Positions 7,305 through 15,683 of a stretch of 64,000 nucleotides of DNA are shown here, piece by piece (position 1 is the first letter of the stretch; every line of letters begins with the position of its first letter). The DNA comes from Candidatus Gastranaerophilales bacterium. Lineage in GTDB: Bacteria; Cyanobacteriota; Vampirovibrionia; Gastranaerophilales; Gastranaerophilaceae. The position numbers and the translations under genes are program-made. The stretch covers positions 1-64,000 of the forward strand of contig CALVEN010000006.1 in assembly GCA_944326585.1 (NCBI GenBank). The letters run 5' to 3'. The notes beneath the pieces are model-generated. The model saw nothing but the letters and a program-made list of their open reading frames with translations. It was not told the DNA's origin and did not search any database.

Positions 7305-9167
7305 ATGGAAACAAAAAGCTTAAGTATAGATATAAAAGAAGAACAGCAAAAAGCACAGGAAAAAATACGTGAACAGGGTCTGAGGGTTCTTGTCTGCGCA
7401 GGAACAGGCTGCGTTGCAAACGGGGCTTTAGGTGTAATCGAAAGATTCAAAGAACTGGGCGCTGACGTATCAGTTTTGACGGATTACGATAAAATGACAA
7501 TAGTTCCGACCGGATGCCACGGATTTTGCGAACAGGGCGTTCTGGTAAGCATTCCCGACAAGCACGTAACCTATGTTAAAGTCCGCTACAAAGACGTTGA
7601 AGAAATTTACGAAACCCACATAAGAGGCGGACAGCCGGTTGAAAGACTTTTATACACGGATCCGCAGACAAAAGAACATATTTTCAAAGACGAAGATATT
7701 AATTTTTACGCAAAACAAAACCGCACCGCGCTTAAAAACTGCGGAAACATAAACGCGGAAAGTATTGACGAAGCAATTGCGGTGAGAGGTTACGAGGCAC
7801 TATATAACGTATTGACCGAAAATAACCCCGAAGGCGTAATTGAAACAATTGAAAAATCAGGCTTAAGAGGCAGAGGGGGCGGCGGTTTCCCGACCGGAAG
7901 GAAATGGCGCTTTACGGCAGCCAACCGCGGCGGAAAATCCTACGTGGTATGTAACGGTGATGAAGGCGACCCGGGCGCATTCATGGACAGAAGTATTATG
8001 GAAGGCGATCCGCATAAACTTCTTGAAGGTATGGCAATTGCAGCTTTTGCAATCGGCGCGGACGAAGGTTATATCTACGTAAGAGCCGAATACCCGCTTG
8101 CGATTGAACGTCTGAAAAAAGCAATAAAAGACGCCGAAGAAAGACATTTTTTGGGCGAAAACATAATGGGAAGCGGTTTTTCATTCACCATTCACATAAA
8201 AGAAGGCGCCGGAGCATTTGTTTGCGGCGAAGAAACCGCACTCATAGCATCAATAGAAGGCGAACGCGGAATGCCCAGACCAAAACCGCCGTTCCCTGCA
8301 AATAAAGGTTTGTTCGGCAGACCGACATTGATTAACAACGTTGAAACACTTGCAAACGTGCCTGTTATAATGCTTAACGGCGCTGACTGGTTTGCACAAA
8401 TGGGTACCGAAACTTCTAAAGGCACCAAAACATTTGCACTGACAGGTGAAGTTAATAATACGGGCTTAATCGAAGTTCCGATGGGAACAACGTTAAGACA
8501 AATCATCTTTGACATAGGCGGCGGAATAAGAGGCGGCAAAAAATTCAAAGCTGTCCAAATCGGCGGCCCGTCAGGCGGATGTTTAACCGAAGAACATCTT
8601 GATTTGCCTATGGATTACGACAGTCTTATAAAAGCAGGCGCAATGGTCGGCTCAGGCGGTCTGGTCGTAATGGCGGAAGATACCTGTATGGTTGAAGTTG
8701 CAAGATTTTTCATGAACTTTACCAAAAACGAAAGCTGCGGGAAATGCGTTCCCTGCCGCGAAGGTACAAAAAACATGCTCAAAATCCTTGAAAAAATAGT
8801 TGCGGGAAAAGGCGAACTTTCGGATTTGGATTTGCTGGAAGAATTGGCACACACTGTTAAAGAAGGTTCATTGTGCGGGCTTGGAAAAACAGCTCCGAAC
8901 CCTGTTTTGTCAACCTTAAAATACTTCAGGGACGAATATATAGCACACATTGTCGATAAAAAATGCCCTGCAGGGGTTTGTACGGCAATGAAAAAGGTTG
9001 TTATCAACCCCGAAAAATGTAAAGGATGCACAAAATGTGCAAGAACCTGTCCTGTAGGCGCTATTGAAGGCACGGTAAAACAACCGCACCACATAGATCA
9101 GGAAAAATGTATTAAATGCGAGGCATGCCTCAAGAGCTGCCCGTTTAAGGCAATTGAATTACAATAG
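7305..9167 (+). CDS. hydB: [FeFe] hydrogenase flavin subunit, NuoF-like HydB/HndC
   Basis: HydB binds FMN and NAD(P) and passes electrons between pyridine nucleotide, ferredoxin and the HydA subunit. The 620 residues contain, in order, a thioredoxin-like [2Fe-2S] domain (Cys31, 36, 71, 75), a NuoF core with GLRGRGGGGFPTGRKW and GDEGDPGAFMDR, the SLBB region, and an N3-type cluster motif ESCGKCVPCREG. A C-terminal di-cluster ferredoxin domain (two CxxCxxCxxxC motifs in the last 55 residues) ends it. This architecture is that of HydB in electron-bifurcating hydrogenases. Bifurcation itself is inference. Confidence 0.92.
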   Translation: METKSLSIDIKEEQQKAQEKIREQGLRVLVCAGTGCVANGALGVIERFKELGADVSVLTDYDKMTIVPTGCHGFCEQGVLVSIPDKHVTYVKVRYKDVEEIYETHIRGGQPVERLLYTDPQTKEHIFKDEDINFYAKQNRTALKNCGNINAESIDEAIAVRGYEALYNVLTENNPEGVIETIEKSGLRGRGGGGFPTGRKWRFTAANRGGKSYVVCNGDEGDPGAFMDRSIMEGDPHKLLEGMAIAAFAIGADEGYIYVRAEYPLAIERLKKAIKDAEERHFLGENIMGSGFSFTIHIKEGAGAFVCGEETALIASIEGERGMPRPKPPFPANKGLFGRPTLINNVETLANVPVIMLNGADWFAQMGTETSKGTKTFALTGEVNNTGLIEVPMGTTLRQIIFDIGGGIRGGKKFKAVQIGGPSGGCLTEEHLDLPMDYDSLIKAGAMVGSGGLVVMAEDTCMVEVARFFMNFTKNESCGKCVPCREGTKNMLKILEKIVAGKGELSDLDLLEELAHTVKEGSLCGLGKTAPNPVLSTLKYFRDEYIAHIVDKKCPAGVCTAMKKVVINPEKCKGCTKCARTCPVGAIEGTVKQPHHIDQEKCIKCEACLKSCPFKAIELQ

Positions 9168-9195
9168 TGCGGAATAATTTACGAGGAAAATAGAA

Positions 9196-10944
9196 ATGAC
9201 AGATAAGAAAACATTATTTATAGACGGTAAAGAAGTAGAATTCACGGATGAACCGAATTTATTGGAAGTAATCCGAAAAGCGGGAATGAATGTTCCGACA
9301 TTCTGCTATCGCCCTGATTTAACCTCATTCGGCGCATGCAGAATGTGTGTTGTGGAAGTAGAAGGCAGAGGAATACAATCCTCCTGCACAATGCCGCCGG
9401 AAGCGGGTTTAAAAATTCATATTAATACCGAAAAGACCAGAAGAATAAGGAAAACAGTTCTGGAATTATTGCTGGCAAACCACGACAGAAGCTGTTTGAC
9501 CTGCGAAAAATCAGGTGACTGCGAACTTCAAAAATACGCTGAAGAATACGGAATTACAAAAATCAGATATGCCGAAAAAGAGGATTACCTGCCGATAGAC
9601 GACAGCTCCCCCTCAATAGTCAGAGATCCGAACAAATGTATTTTGTGCGGTGCGTGCGTAAGAGCCTGCTCTGAATTTCAGGGGCATTCTGTACTGGGTT
9701 TTGCCAACAGAGGCTCAAAAACAGTCGTAGAGCCAATGAACGGCAGACCGCTCGGACAGGTTGACTGTGTAAACTGCGGACAATGCGTTGCGGTTTGCCC
9801 GACAGGAGCATTAACGATTAAATCATCACTGGATGATGTCTGGGCAAGGATTACAAACCCGGAGGTGAAAGTTATCGCGCATATGGCACCGTCAGTCAGA
9901 GTTGCACTGGGCGAAATGTTCGGACTTGAACCCGGTGAAAACACTATCGGAAAAATTGATGCTGCGCTCAGAAGAATAGGTTTTGACATGGTATTTGATA
10001 CCAATTTCGGGGCGGACTTAACGATTATGGAAGAAGCAACGGAATTTATAGACAGACTTAAATCAGGTCAAAATCTTCCGTTATTTACATCTTGTTGTCC
10101 TGCGTGGGTTAAGTATCTTGAGATGATGCACCCTGATATGCTTAATCATCTTTCAAGCTGCAAATCACCTATGTCAATGCAGTCGCCGGTTCTGGTCGAT
10201 TTAATTCCGAAAATGCTGGGAATTCCGCGCGAAAACTTGACGGTCGTTGCAATAATGCCGTGTACAGCGAAAAAATATGAAGCCTTGCGCCCTGAATTAA
10301 GCCAAAACGGACGTCAGGACACGGATTTTGTACTTACGACAAAAGAACTCGGCAAAATGATAAAGAGTGCGGGAATTGATTTTAATTCGCTGGAACCCGA
10401 AGCACCTGATTCACCGTTCGGGGAATATACAGGTGCCGGAACAATATTCGGCGCATCCGGCGGGGTTGCGGAAGCAGCTGTCAGAACGGCTTATGAATTT
10501 GCAACCGGCGAAGTTCTCCAAAACGTTGATATCAAAGAAATGCGCGGCACAACAAACAGGTGCAAAGATGTTGAAATCGACATCAAAGGCACAAAAGTTG
10601 TCGTAAGGGTAGTGTCAACGCTTAAAGAGGCTGAAAAATCAATTAAAGAAATCAAAGAAGGAAAAGCACAATTCCAGATGCTTGAAGTTATGGCATGCCC
10701 GGGAGGCTGCATAAACGGCGGCGGACAACCCGCAAGCTTTAATGACAGCAAAATCAAGCAGGAACGCGCAGAAGGATTATACAAAGAGGACGAACAGCTT
10801 CCTATACGTAAATCGCATATGAATCCTTCAGTTCAAAAACTTTATCAGGAATTTTTGGAACATCCGAATTCACATAAGGCGCACGAAATCCTGCATACCG
10901 TATACACGGACAGATTCGCGGGGTCATATAAAGATATTAAGTAA
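9196..10944 (+). CDS. hydA: [FeFe] hydrogenase catalytic subunit HydA
   Basis: HydA reduces protons to H2 (or the reverse) at the H-cluster. The 582 residues carry an N-terminal [2Fe-2S] domain (Cys37, 48, 51, 64), the His-Cys3 cluster (His96, Cys100, 103, 109) and two [4Fe-4S] ferredoxin clusters (Cys148-158 and 191-201). The three H-cluster signatures are TSCCPAW (Cys300/301), MPCTAKKYE (Cys356) and EVMACPGGCINGGGQP (Cys501/505). All metal ligands and the proton-transfer cysteine are present, so it should be active. The maturases HydE, HydF and HydG are not in the window. GAGGAAAATAGAA precedes the ATG, and a strong terminator follows. Confidence 0.96.
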   Translation: MTDKKTLFIDGKEVEFTDEPNLLEVIRKAGMNVPTFCYRPDLTSFGACRMCVVEVEGRGIQSSCTMPPEAGLKIHINTEKTRRIRKTVLELLLANHDRSCLTCEKSGDCELQKYAEEYGITKIRYAEKEDYLPIDDSSPSIVRDPNKCILCGACVRACSEFQGHSVLGFANRGSKTVVEPMNGRPLGQVDCVNCGQCVAVCPTGALTIKSSLDDVWARITNPEVKVIAHMAPSVRVALGEMFGLEPGENTIGKIDAALRRIGFDMVFDTNFGADLTIMEEATEFIDRLKSGQNLPLFTSCCPAWVKYLEMMHPDMLNHLSSCKSPMSMQSPVLVDLIPKMLGIPRENLTVVAIMPCTAKKYEALRPELSQNGRQDTDFVLTTKELGKMIKSAGIDFNSLEPEAPDSPFGEYTGAGTIFGASGGVAEAAVRTAYEFATGEVLQNVDIKEMRGTTNRCKDVEIDIKGTKVVVRVVSTLKEAEKSIKEIKEGKAQFQMLEVMACPGGCINGGGQPASFNDSKIKQERAEGLYKEDEQLPIRKSHMNPSVQKLYQEFLEHPNSHKAHEILHTVYTDRFAGSYKDIK

Positions 10945-10948
10945 AATT

Positions 10949-10973
10949 AAGGGTCGGGTTCCGACCCTTTTTC
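10949..10973 (+). terminator. Terminator of the hydrogenase operon
   Basis: AAGGGTCGG-GTT-CCGACCCTT followed by TTTC forms a 9-bp perfect stem starting 4 bases after the hydA stop. Confidence 0.85.
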
Positions 10974-10977
10974 TAAA

Positions 10978-11070
10978 GTGAATAAGGTAATAAGGGATTA
11001 GGGGAATAAGTTGTGCCCTAGATTAATCTGTGCGGAAGTTCTCCTATTTTCATTTTATATAACGAATGAC
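10978..11070. repeat. Dispersed GAATAAG element, copy 3 (variant 3' end)
   Basis: The left half matches the family (GTGAATAAGG, GGGGAATAAGTTG, AGATTAATCTGTGCGGAAG). The right half ends in ATATAACGAATGACA instead of ATATAACACTTATTCCC. Copy 9 at 45.6 kb shares this ending. Confidence 0.8.
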
Positions 11071-11282
11071 ATAACACCTCACGCCACTCACACCACACAC
11101 TTTACTCACTCTAAAAACTTCTTACGGTCTTACTGTCTTAGTATCTTAGTATCTTTATCTGAGATTCTTCGCTGGCGCTCAGAATGACAAACATGGACAA
11201 ATATAGGTCTGATTAGCCGACAGTAAATCCTTAGTGCCTTACTAGTATCTTAGTAACTTTTATCAAAGATTCTAAAAAACTG
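11071..11282. repeat. Intergenic repeat block upstream of tRNA-Lys
   Basis: The gap from hydA to tRNA-Lys holds no gene. It contains CTTAGTATCTTAGTATC runs, the module GAGATTCTTCGCTGGCGCTC, a GGTCTGATTAGCCGACAGT hairpin-like word and a second TTAGTAAC run. Confidence 0.75.
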
Positions 11283-11311
11283 TTGACAAGAAAATTTGTT
11301 CTTGATAGACT
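11283..11311 (+). promoter_or_regulatory. Promoter of tRNA-Lys
   Basis: A consensus TTGACA and TAGACT are separated by 17 bases. The -10 box ends 34 bases before the mature tRNA 5' end. Confidence 0.75.
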
Positions 11312-11345
11312 AAAAACATTGACAGTCGAAATGAATAGCAAATAA

Positions 11346-11418
11346 GCGCTTGTAGCTCAGCAGGTAGAGCACTCCCCTTTTAAGGGATAGGTCGCGCGTT
11401 CGAATCGCGCCAAGCGCA
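11346..11418 (+). tRNA. tRNA-Lys(UUU)
   Basis: The cloverleaf has acceptor GCGCTTG/CAAGCGC with discriminator A, D-stem GCTC/GAGC, and anticodon stem CTCCC/GGGAT with loop CTTTTAA (anticodon TTT). The outermost anticodon-stem pair is a C-U mismatch. The T-stem is GCGCG/CGCGC. CCA is not encoded. The last 16 bases are repeated at 11627-11642. Confidence 0.95.
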
Positions 11419-11419
11419 T

Positions 11420-11456
11420 AAAAGAGAGGATAGGTTAAAACCTATCCTCTCTTTTA
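11420..11456 (+). terminator. Terminator after tRNA-Lys
   Basis: AAAGAGAGGATAGG and CCTATCCTCTCTTTT pair as a long perfect stem around a TTAAAA loop, directly after the tRNA. Confidence 0.9.
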
Positions 11457-11642
11457 TTTGTTTTGACAGGATTTGCAGAACGCGCACAAGGCGAAAGCCT
11501 TGTCAAAGCGTTCGGCGGATTTGCGGACGGACGGAATGAAATGAGTCCGGATAGCGAACGGAACGAGCCGGCATAGCCCTCAGGGCTTTGAGGCGAGTCT
11601 CCGTGAGCGTGGAGCAAATCCAAGACAATCGCGCCAAGCGCA
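11457..11642. other. Structured GC-rich element ending in a copy of the tRNA-Lys 3' end
   Basis: This stretch is GC-rich against AT-rich flanks and has no convincing gene. GGATTTGC (11469-11476) pairs with GCAAATCC (11614-11621) to close the element. Inside, GAACGC (11478-11483) pairs with GCGTTC (11508-11513) around a perfect hairpin ACAAGGC-GAAA-GCCTTGT (11486-11503). A smaller AGCCC-TCA-GGGCT hairpin is at 11575-11587. The element ends with CCAAGACAATC (11620-11630), fused to AATCGCGCCAAGCGCA (11627-11642), the exact 3' end of tRNA-Lys. The same layout recurs after tRNA-Gly(UCC). Between 11643 and 11775 the sequence is plain AT-rich leader of the Fic gene. Confidence 0.7.
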
Positions 11643-11775
11643 CAAAATTTTGTTATTTATCAGGTATGCACAATTATATTTTGTAATGACAAATTTATAA
11701 TATACATATTGATATTATAAATAAATATGTTAAAATTATAATAAGATACATTTTAGAAAAAAAAAAGAGGCATAT

Positions 11776-12957
11776 ATGAATAATTTTCAGGCAGGACACT
11801 ATGTACAATGTTCCGGATACAAAGCGTTCATACCTTCAAAAATTAATAAAGAATTCATATGTAATGATTCCAAAATACTTGCATTACTTGAAAAAGCAAG
11901 CCGTTATATAGGGGAATTAAATGCTTATTCAAAAAATTTACCTAATATATTTTTCTTTCTCAGTATGATGGCAATAGATGAAGCAACATTTTCAAACAAA
12001 ATAGAGGGTACAAGAATAACATTAAATGAAGTTGTATCTCCTGATGAAGAGATTTTGCCGGAACGCAGAGACGAAAAAACAGAAGTGTTAAATTATCTGT
12101 ATGCACTGTCGTTATCATACAAAACATTAACCGGATATGAAAACATTTTAATATCTCCTGAGAAAGCAAATGACCCTACATTACCATTTTGTACTCGCTT
12201 AATAAAGAAAGCGCACAAATATTTATTAGAGGGTTCTAGGGGTAAAGATAAACATCCCGGAGAATTCAGAAAATCACAAAACTGGATAGGCGGTACAATG
12301 CCGTCAACAGCAGCATTTGTTCCGCCACCGCCTGAGCTGTTAAATGAATTGCTGGCGGATTTTGAAAACTTCTGGCATAATGATGAGATTTATGTTCCTA
12401 TTTTAATAAAAATAGCTATCTGTCATTATCAATTTGAAACAATTCACCCATTTTTAGACGGTAATGGCAGAATAGGAAGATTAATACTGTTATTGCAGCT
12501 TGTAGACAGCGGATTATTGGAACTGCCTACACTATATCTTTCAAAATATTTTGAAAGAAACCGTAAACAATACTACGATGCACTTAGCTTAGTACGAGAA
12601 AAAAATAATATTAATCAATGGATACAATATTTTTTGGAAGGAGTCTGCGATACGGCACTGCTATCTGTAAATCTTCTTAAAGATATTGATAATCTTAACA
12701 ATGAATGCGAAGAAAAGCTCCAAGGTATTCCCCGTTCGCACATAAATGCAAACAAGTTACTCAAAAATCTATACTTATACCCGCAAACAAGTACTAACAA
12801 AATTTCAAAACAGCTTAATATAGAATACCAAAATGCTAATAATCTGCTTAAGACTTTTGTTAAACTCGGGATACTGGAAGTAAACAGTAAACGAAGGAAT
12901 AAAATATATACATTCAAAAAATACTTGGATATATTCAATAAAGCACAATTAAAATAA
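11776..12957 (+). CDS. Fic family protein (probable AMP transferase, class II autoinhibited)
   Basis: Fic enzymes usually transfer AMP from ATP to target proteins. The 393-residue protein has the catalytic motif HPFLDGNGRIGR (His224 onward). An N-terminal helix carries SNKIEG (Ser73-Gly78), which matches the inhibitory motif [S/T]xxxE[G/N] of class II Fic proteins, so no separate antitoxin is needed. The last ~90 residues look like a winged-helix domain (KISKQLNIEYQNANNLLKTFVKLGILE). AAAGAGG lies before the ATG. The gene is AT-richer than its neighbours and sits next to the tRNA-Lys 3'-end duplication, which suggests acquisition by transfer. The target protein is not predictable here. Confidence 0.88.
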   Translation: MNNFQAGHYVQCSGYKAFIPSKINKEFICNDSKILALLEKASRYIGELNAYSKNLPNIFFFLSMMAIDEATFSNKIEGTRITLNEVVSPDEEILPERRDEKTEVLNYLYALSLSYKTLTGYENILISPEKANDPTLPFCTRLIKKAHKYLLEGSRGKDKHPGEFRKSQNWIGGTMPSTAAFVPPPPELLNELLADFENFWHNDEIYVPILIKIAICHYQFETIHPFLDGNGRIGRLILLLQLVDSGLLELPTLYLSKYFERNRKQYYDALSLVREKNNINQWIQYFLEGVCDTALLSVNLLKDIDNLNNECEEKLQGIPRSHINANKLLKNLYLYPQTSTNKISKQLNIEYQNANNLLKTFVKLGILEVNSKRRNKIYTFKKYLDIFNKAQLK

Positions 12958-12968
12958 CAATTTTGCCA

Positions 12969-13532
12969 TTATTTTATATGCACGAATTTTTTAGCGCAGT
13001 CGAACATGGAGTTTACAAGCGCGGCATTTGAATAAATATTCATACCGTTGACCTCCAGAACCTGCTTCATTCGTTTTTCCCACATATTATAAACCTCGTC
13101 GACCGTCAAATCCAGAACCTGACCTATCATTGACAATTCCTTAAAATCAATTGGCACAGGCATTACACCGCGCAAAATATCCACAATATCCAGACGTTTT
13201 TTCCGCGGAAAAGCTTTCAAAAAATTTACGACAGACATCTTTTTAGACTTTAGAGCATCTTTTATGAATTCCACGGAATCGTCAAGCAAAACCGGCTCCT
13301 GCGGGATTTTATATTCCTCAAATTCTTCAGGCTCAACCTCCATAACCGTTGCAATCCGCTCCAGCGTAGTGCCGCGCGTCGAAAACGGAATTGATTCGTC
13401 TATCAAGTTATATACATACGAAAGCGTTACCCCTATCATTTCCGCGAAATCTTTCTTGTGCAAAGCGTTTTTTTCAAGAAACCTTGCGACTTTTTCCGAA
13501 CTTTTTTGTTGAATTATCTGTTTATCTTTCAT
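12969..13532 (-). CDS. Helix-turn-helix (XRE-like) transcriptional regulator
   Basis: The 187-residue protein has an N-terminal HTH domain (about 10-66: KVARFLEKNALHKKDFAEMI, then GVTLSYVYNLI, then LERIATVMEVEPEEF). A helical C-terminal half without a recognised ligand domain follows (FLKAFPRKKRLDIVDILRGV and VLDLTVDEVYNMWEKRM). It is convergent with the Fic gene and divergent from pth. An inverted repeat CGATTTG/CAAATCG at 13581-13610 upstream of its start could be its own operator. Its target genes are unknown. Confidence 0.75.
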   Translation of the reverse strand: MKDKQIIQQKSSEKVARFLEKNALHKKDFAEMIGVTLSYVYNLIDESIPFSTRGTTLERIATVMEVEPEEFEEYKIPQEPVLLDDSVEFIKDALKSKKMSVVNFLKAFPRKKRLDIVDILRGVMPVPIDFKELSMIGQVLDLTVDEVYNMWEKRMKQVLEVNGMNIYSNAALVNSMFDCAKKFVHIK

Positions 13533-13580
13533 AATTTAATCCTCACAATTGAACTTACCTTCAAAATACGTTTATCTTAT

Positions 13581-13610
13581 CGATTTGTTAAGCGAAATGT
13601 CGGCAAATCG
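13581..13610. promoter_or_regulatory. Inverted repeat between the HTH regulator and pth
   Basis: CGATTTG and CAAATCG are 7-base arms separated by 16 bases in the divergent intergenic region. The position suits an autoregulatory operator. No experiment or known consensus supports it. Confidence 0.3.
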
Positions 13611-13662
13611 ACACGGTAATATTTATTTACGTTAAAATAATAAATATAAAAGGTTTTTGAAA

Positions 13663-14220
13663 ATGAAATTAGTTACAGGTTTAGGAAATATCGGAGAAAA
13701 ATACTGTTTCACACGCCACAACGCAGGATTTATGGTTGTCGACAAATGGGCGCTTGAAAATAACCTGCAATTCAGAGAAGAAAAAAAATTCAAATGTCTT
13801 ATGACAAAATTCAATTTCAACAGCGAGGATATAATTCTCGCAAAGCCCACAACATTTATGAACCTGTCGGGTGAAGCTGTAGGCGCTCTTTGTAATTTCT
13901 ACAAAATAGATATAAAAGATGTTTTGATAATTTTTGACGATATAGCACTGGATTTGGGGAGGCTGAGATTCCGCAAAACAGGCTCTGACGGCGGTCATAA
14001 CGGGATTAAATCAATTATAAAACATCTGGGGACAACTGATTTTGCGAGATTAAAAGTGGGTATAGGTCCGCAGCCGCCGATTCCGTCGGAGAATTATGTT
14101 CTCGGGACTTTTACAAAAGAGCAGGCGGAAATCTTGAAACCAACGCTTTCGCGCGCCGTAAGCGCGGTTGAGTGTTATCTCACGGACGGAATTGAAAAGG
14201 CTCAGAATATTTTCAATTAG
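13663..14220 (+). CDS. pth: Peptidyl-tRNA hydrolase
   Basis: Pth releases peptides from peptidyl-tRNAs that drop off the ribosome. The 185-residue protein shows GLGNIGEKY, the catalytic His in TRHNAGFMVVD (about 20), KPTTFMNLSGEAV and DDIALDLGRLRFRKTGSDGGHNGIKSI, all family hallmarks. I chose the ATG at 13663 over a TTG two codons upstream because of AAAAGG at its 5' side and the normal family start MKLVTGLGN. The TPR gene follows with its own -10 box. Confidence 0.95.
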   Translation: MKLVTGLGNIGEKYCFTRHNAGFMVVDKWALENNLQFREEKKFKCLMTKFNFNSEDIILAKPTTFMNLSGEAVGALCNFYKIDIKDVLIIFDDIALDLGRLRFRKTGSDGGHNGIKSIIKHLGTTDFARLKVGIGPQPPIPSENYVLGTFTKEQAEILKPTLSRAVSAVECYLTDGIEKAQNIFN

Positions 14221-14230
14221 CCAATCGGAC

Positions 14231-14258
14231 TTTTCAAACAAAATATTTTGTGTATAAT
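14231..14258 (+). promoter_or_regulatory. Candidate promoter of the TPR gene
   Basis: TTTTCA and a perfect TATAAT are separated by 16 bases. The -10 box ends 18 bases before the ATG, and CAAGGAG lies between. Confidence 0.5.
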
Positions 14259-14276
14259 GAACTCAAGGAGTATAAA

Positions 14277-15674
14277 ATGAGCATACAAACAGCAGAACAA
14301 TTTGAAGCCAACGAACAATACGAACAGGCTTATGAAGAATATAAAAAAGAACACGAAAAACGCCCGAATGATTTGAGTATAACCGAACGCCTCGGACACT
14401 TAGCAATGATGCTTAACAAAAAAGACGAAGCAGCGGATTATTATACACAAATTCTCGAAAAAGACATGACAAATACGCTTTGCTATGAACAGCTGATGGA
14501 TATTTATGTTGATACAGACAGATACAAATACTATATCTATCGCGGGAATTTGCATTCAGTTGAGCATAAGCTTGAACATGCAATAAATGACTACAAAAAA
14601 GCCCTTAATCATGCGGAAAACGAACGCGATATTGTCATGACACGCTTTACGCTTGCCAACTTGTACGACCAGACGGGAAATACAACAAAAGCAATCGACG
14701 AATTTTTAAAAACGCTTGAATATGAAGAAAACCATGAAGAAGTTTTCCTCAAGCTTGCCGATTTATACATAAAAGAAGATATGCTCACAAGCGCAATCGA
14801 TGTGCTTGAACGCGCTCAAAAACGCTTTGATACTGATAACGTCAGAGAAAATCTTGCAAAACTGTATCTTCGGAATAATCAGCCCGAACTTGCAAAAGAT
14901 TTGACCAAAGATGATTTATTAAAAATCAAGTGTATGCTCCAATCCGGCGAAGATACTGACGCGGATAAAAAATTACGGGAGATTGAACCGTTTTATAAAA
15001 ACAACCCCGAATATTACGCGCTCAGAGCGGAATACTATTACACACAGGGCGAATACGACAAGGCGCTTGAATACGTTGAAAAATACAACGAGCTTAACAG
15101 AAATTCAGCGCTTGCCTACCAGATGCGCGCTTTGATTTTTGAAGGTAAAAACGACGAATACAGCGCTCACCTCAACTGGGGTAAATATAACCTTGTCCGG
15201 GGCAATAAAGATATTGCGGTAAATGAATTTTTAAATGCATGGCAAATGAAAGAAGATGATGTGGATTTGATGAATACCCTTGCTGTTTTACTGGAAGAAA
15301 CAGGGGACAAAAACCACGCTGTTGAGTTCTGGGAAAGGATTTCAAACGCTGAACCGACAAACAAAAAAGCGCTTGAAAAGCTTGCCGATTTCAGAGAAAA
15401 TATAGGCGATTACAGAGCGGAAGCGGATTATCTTGAAAAGTGGTACGAACTTGATAAACGCAACGCAATTTTAGTCAGACGACTTGCAAAAGTTTACGAA
15501 AAAATAAAAAATAAGCCTGACGCCGTCGAATTTTACAAAAAATACCTTGAGCTTGCAAAAGGCGCTCAGGATTATGCACAAATCGAGCAAAAGCTCCAAA
15601 AGCTTGAACATACGGAATTTGTTCAGGAAGATGAAGGCTTGCTGGATAAAATAATGCGATTTTTCAACAAATAA
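14277..15674 (+). CDS. Tetratricopeptide-repeat protein
   Basis: The 465-residue protein is built almost wholly of TPR-like helix pairs (for example FEANEQYEQAYEEYKKEHEK, HAINDYKKALNHAEN, KAIDEFLKTLEYEENHEEVF, KALEYVEKYNELNRNSALAY, HAVEFWERISNAEPTNKKAL). It has no signal peptide or membrane segment, so it is probably a cytoplasmic scaffold or adaptor. AAGGAG stands 7 bases ahead of the ATG. An upstream in-frame start would bypass this site. No enzyme domain is present, and the partner cannot be read from the sequence. Confidence 0.85.
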   Translation: MSIQTAEQFEANEQYEQAYEEYKKEHEKRPNDLSITERLGHLAMMLNKKDEAADYYTQILEKDMTNTLCYEQLMDIYVDTDRYKYYIYRGNLHSVEHKLEHAINDYKKALNHAENERDIVMTRFTLANLYDQTGNTTKAIDEFLKTLEYEENHEEVFLKLADLYIKEDMLTSAIDVLERAQKRFDTDNVRENLAKLYLRNNQPELAKDLTKDDLLKIKCMLQSGEDTDADKKLREIEPFYKNNPEYYALRAEYYYTQGEYDKALEYVEKYNELNRNSALAYQMRALIFEGKNDEYSAHLNWGKYNLVRGNKDIAVNEFLNAWQMKEDDVDLMNTLAVLLEETGDKNHAVEFWERISNAEPTNKKALEKLADFRENIGDYRAEADYLEKWYELDKRNAILVRRLAKVYEKIKNKPDAVEFYKKYLELAKGAQDYAQIEQKLQKLEHTEFVQEDEGLLDKIMRFFNK

Positions 15675-15683
15675 GGAGTATAT

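Noticed and set aside
11435-11623. 62-codon minus-strand frame over the tRNA-Lys element
   Set aside because: It overlaps the terminator and hairpins, lacks a ribosome site and resembles the spurious frames common in GC-rich structured DNA.
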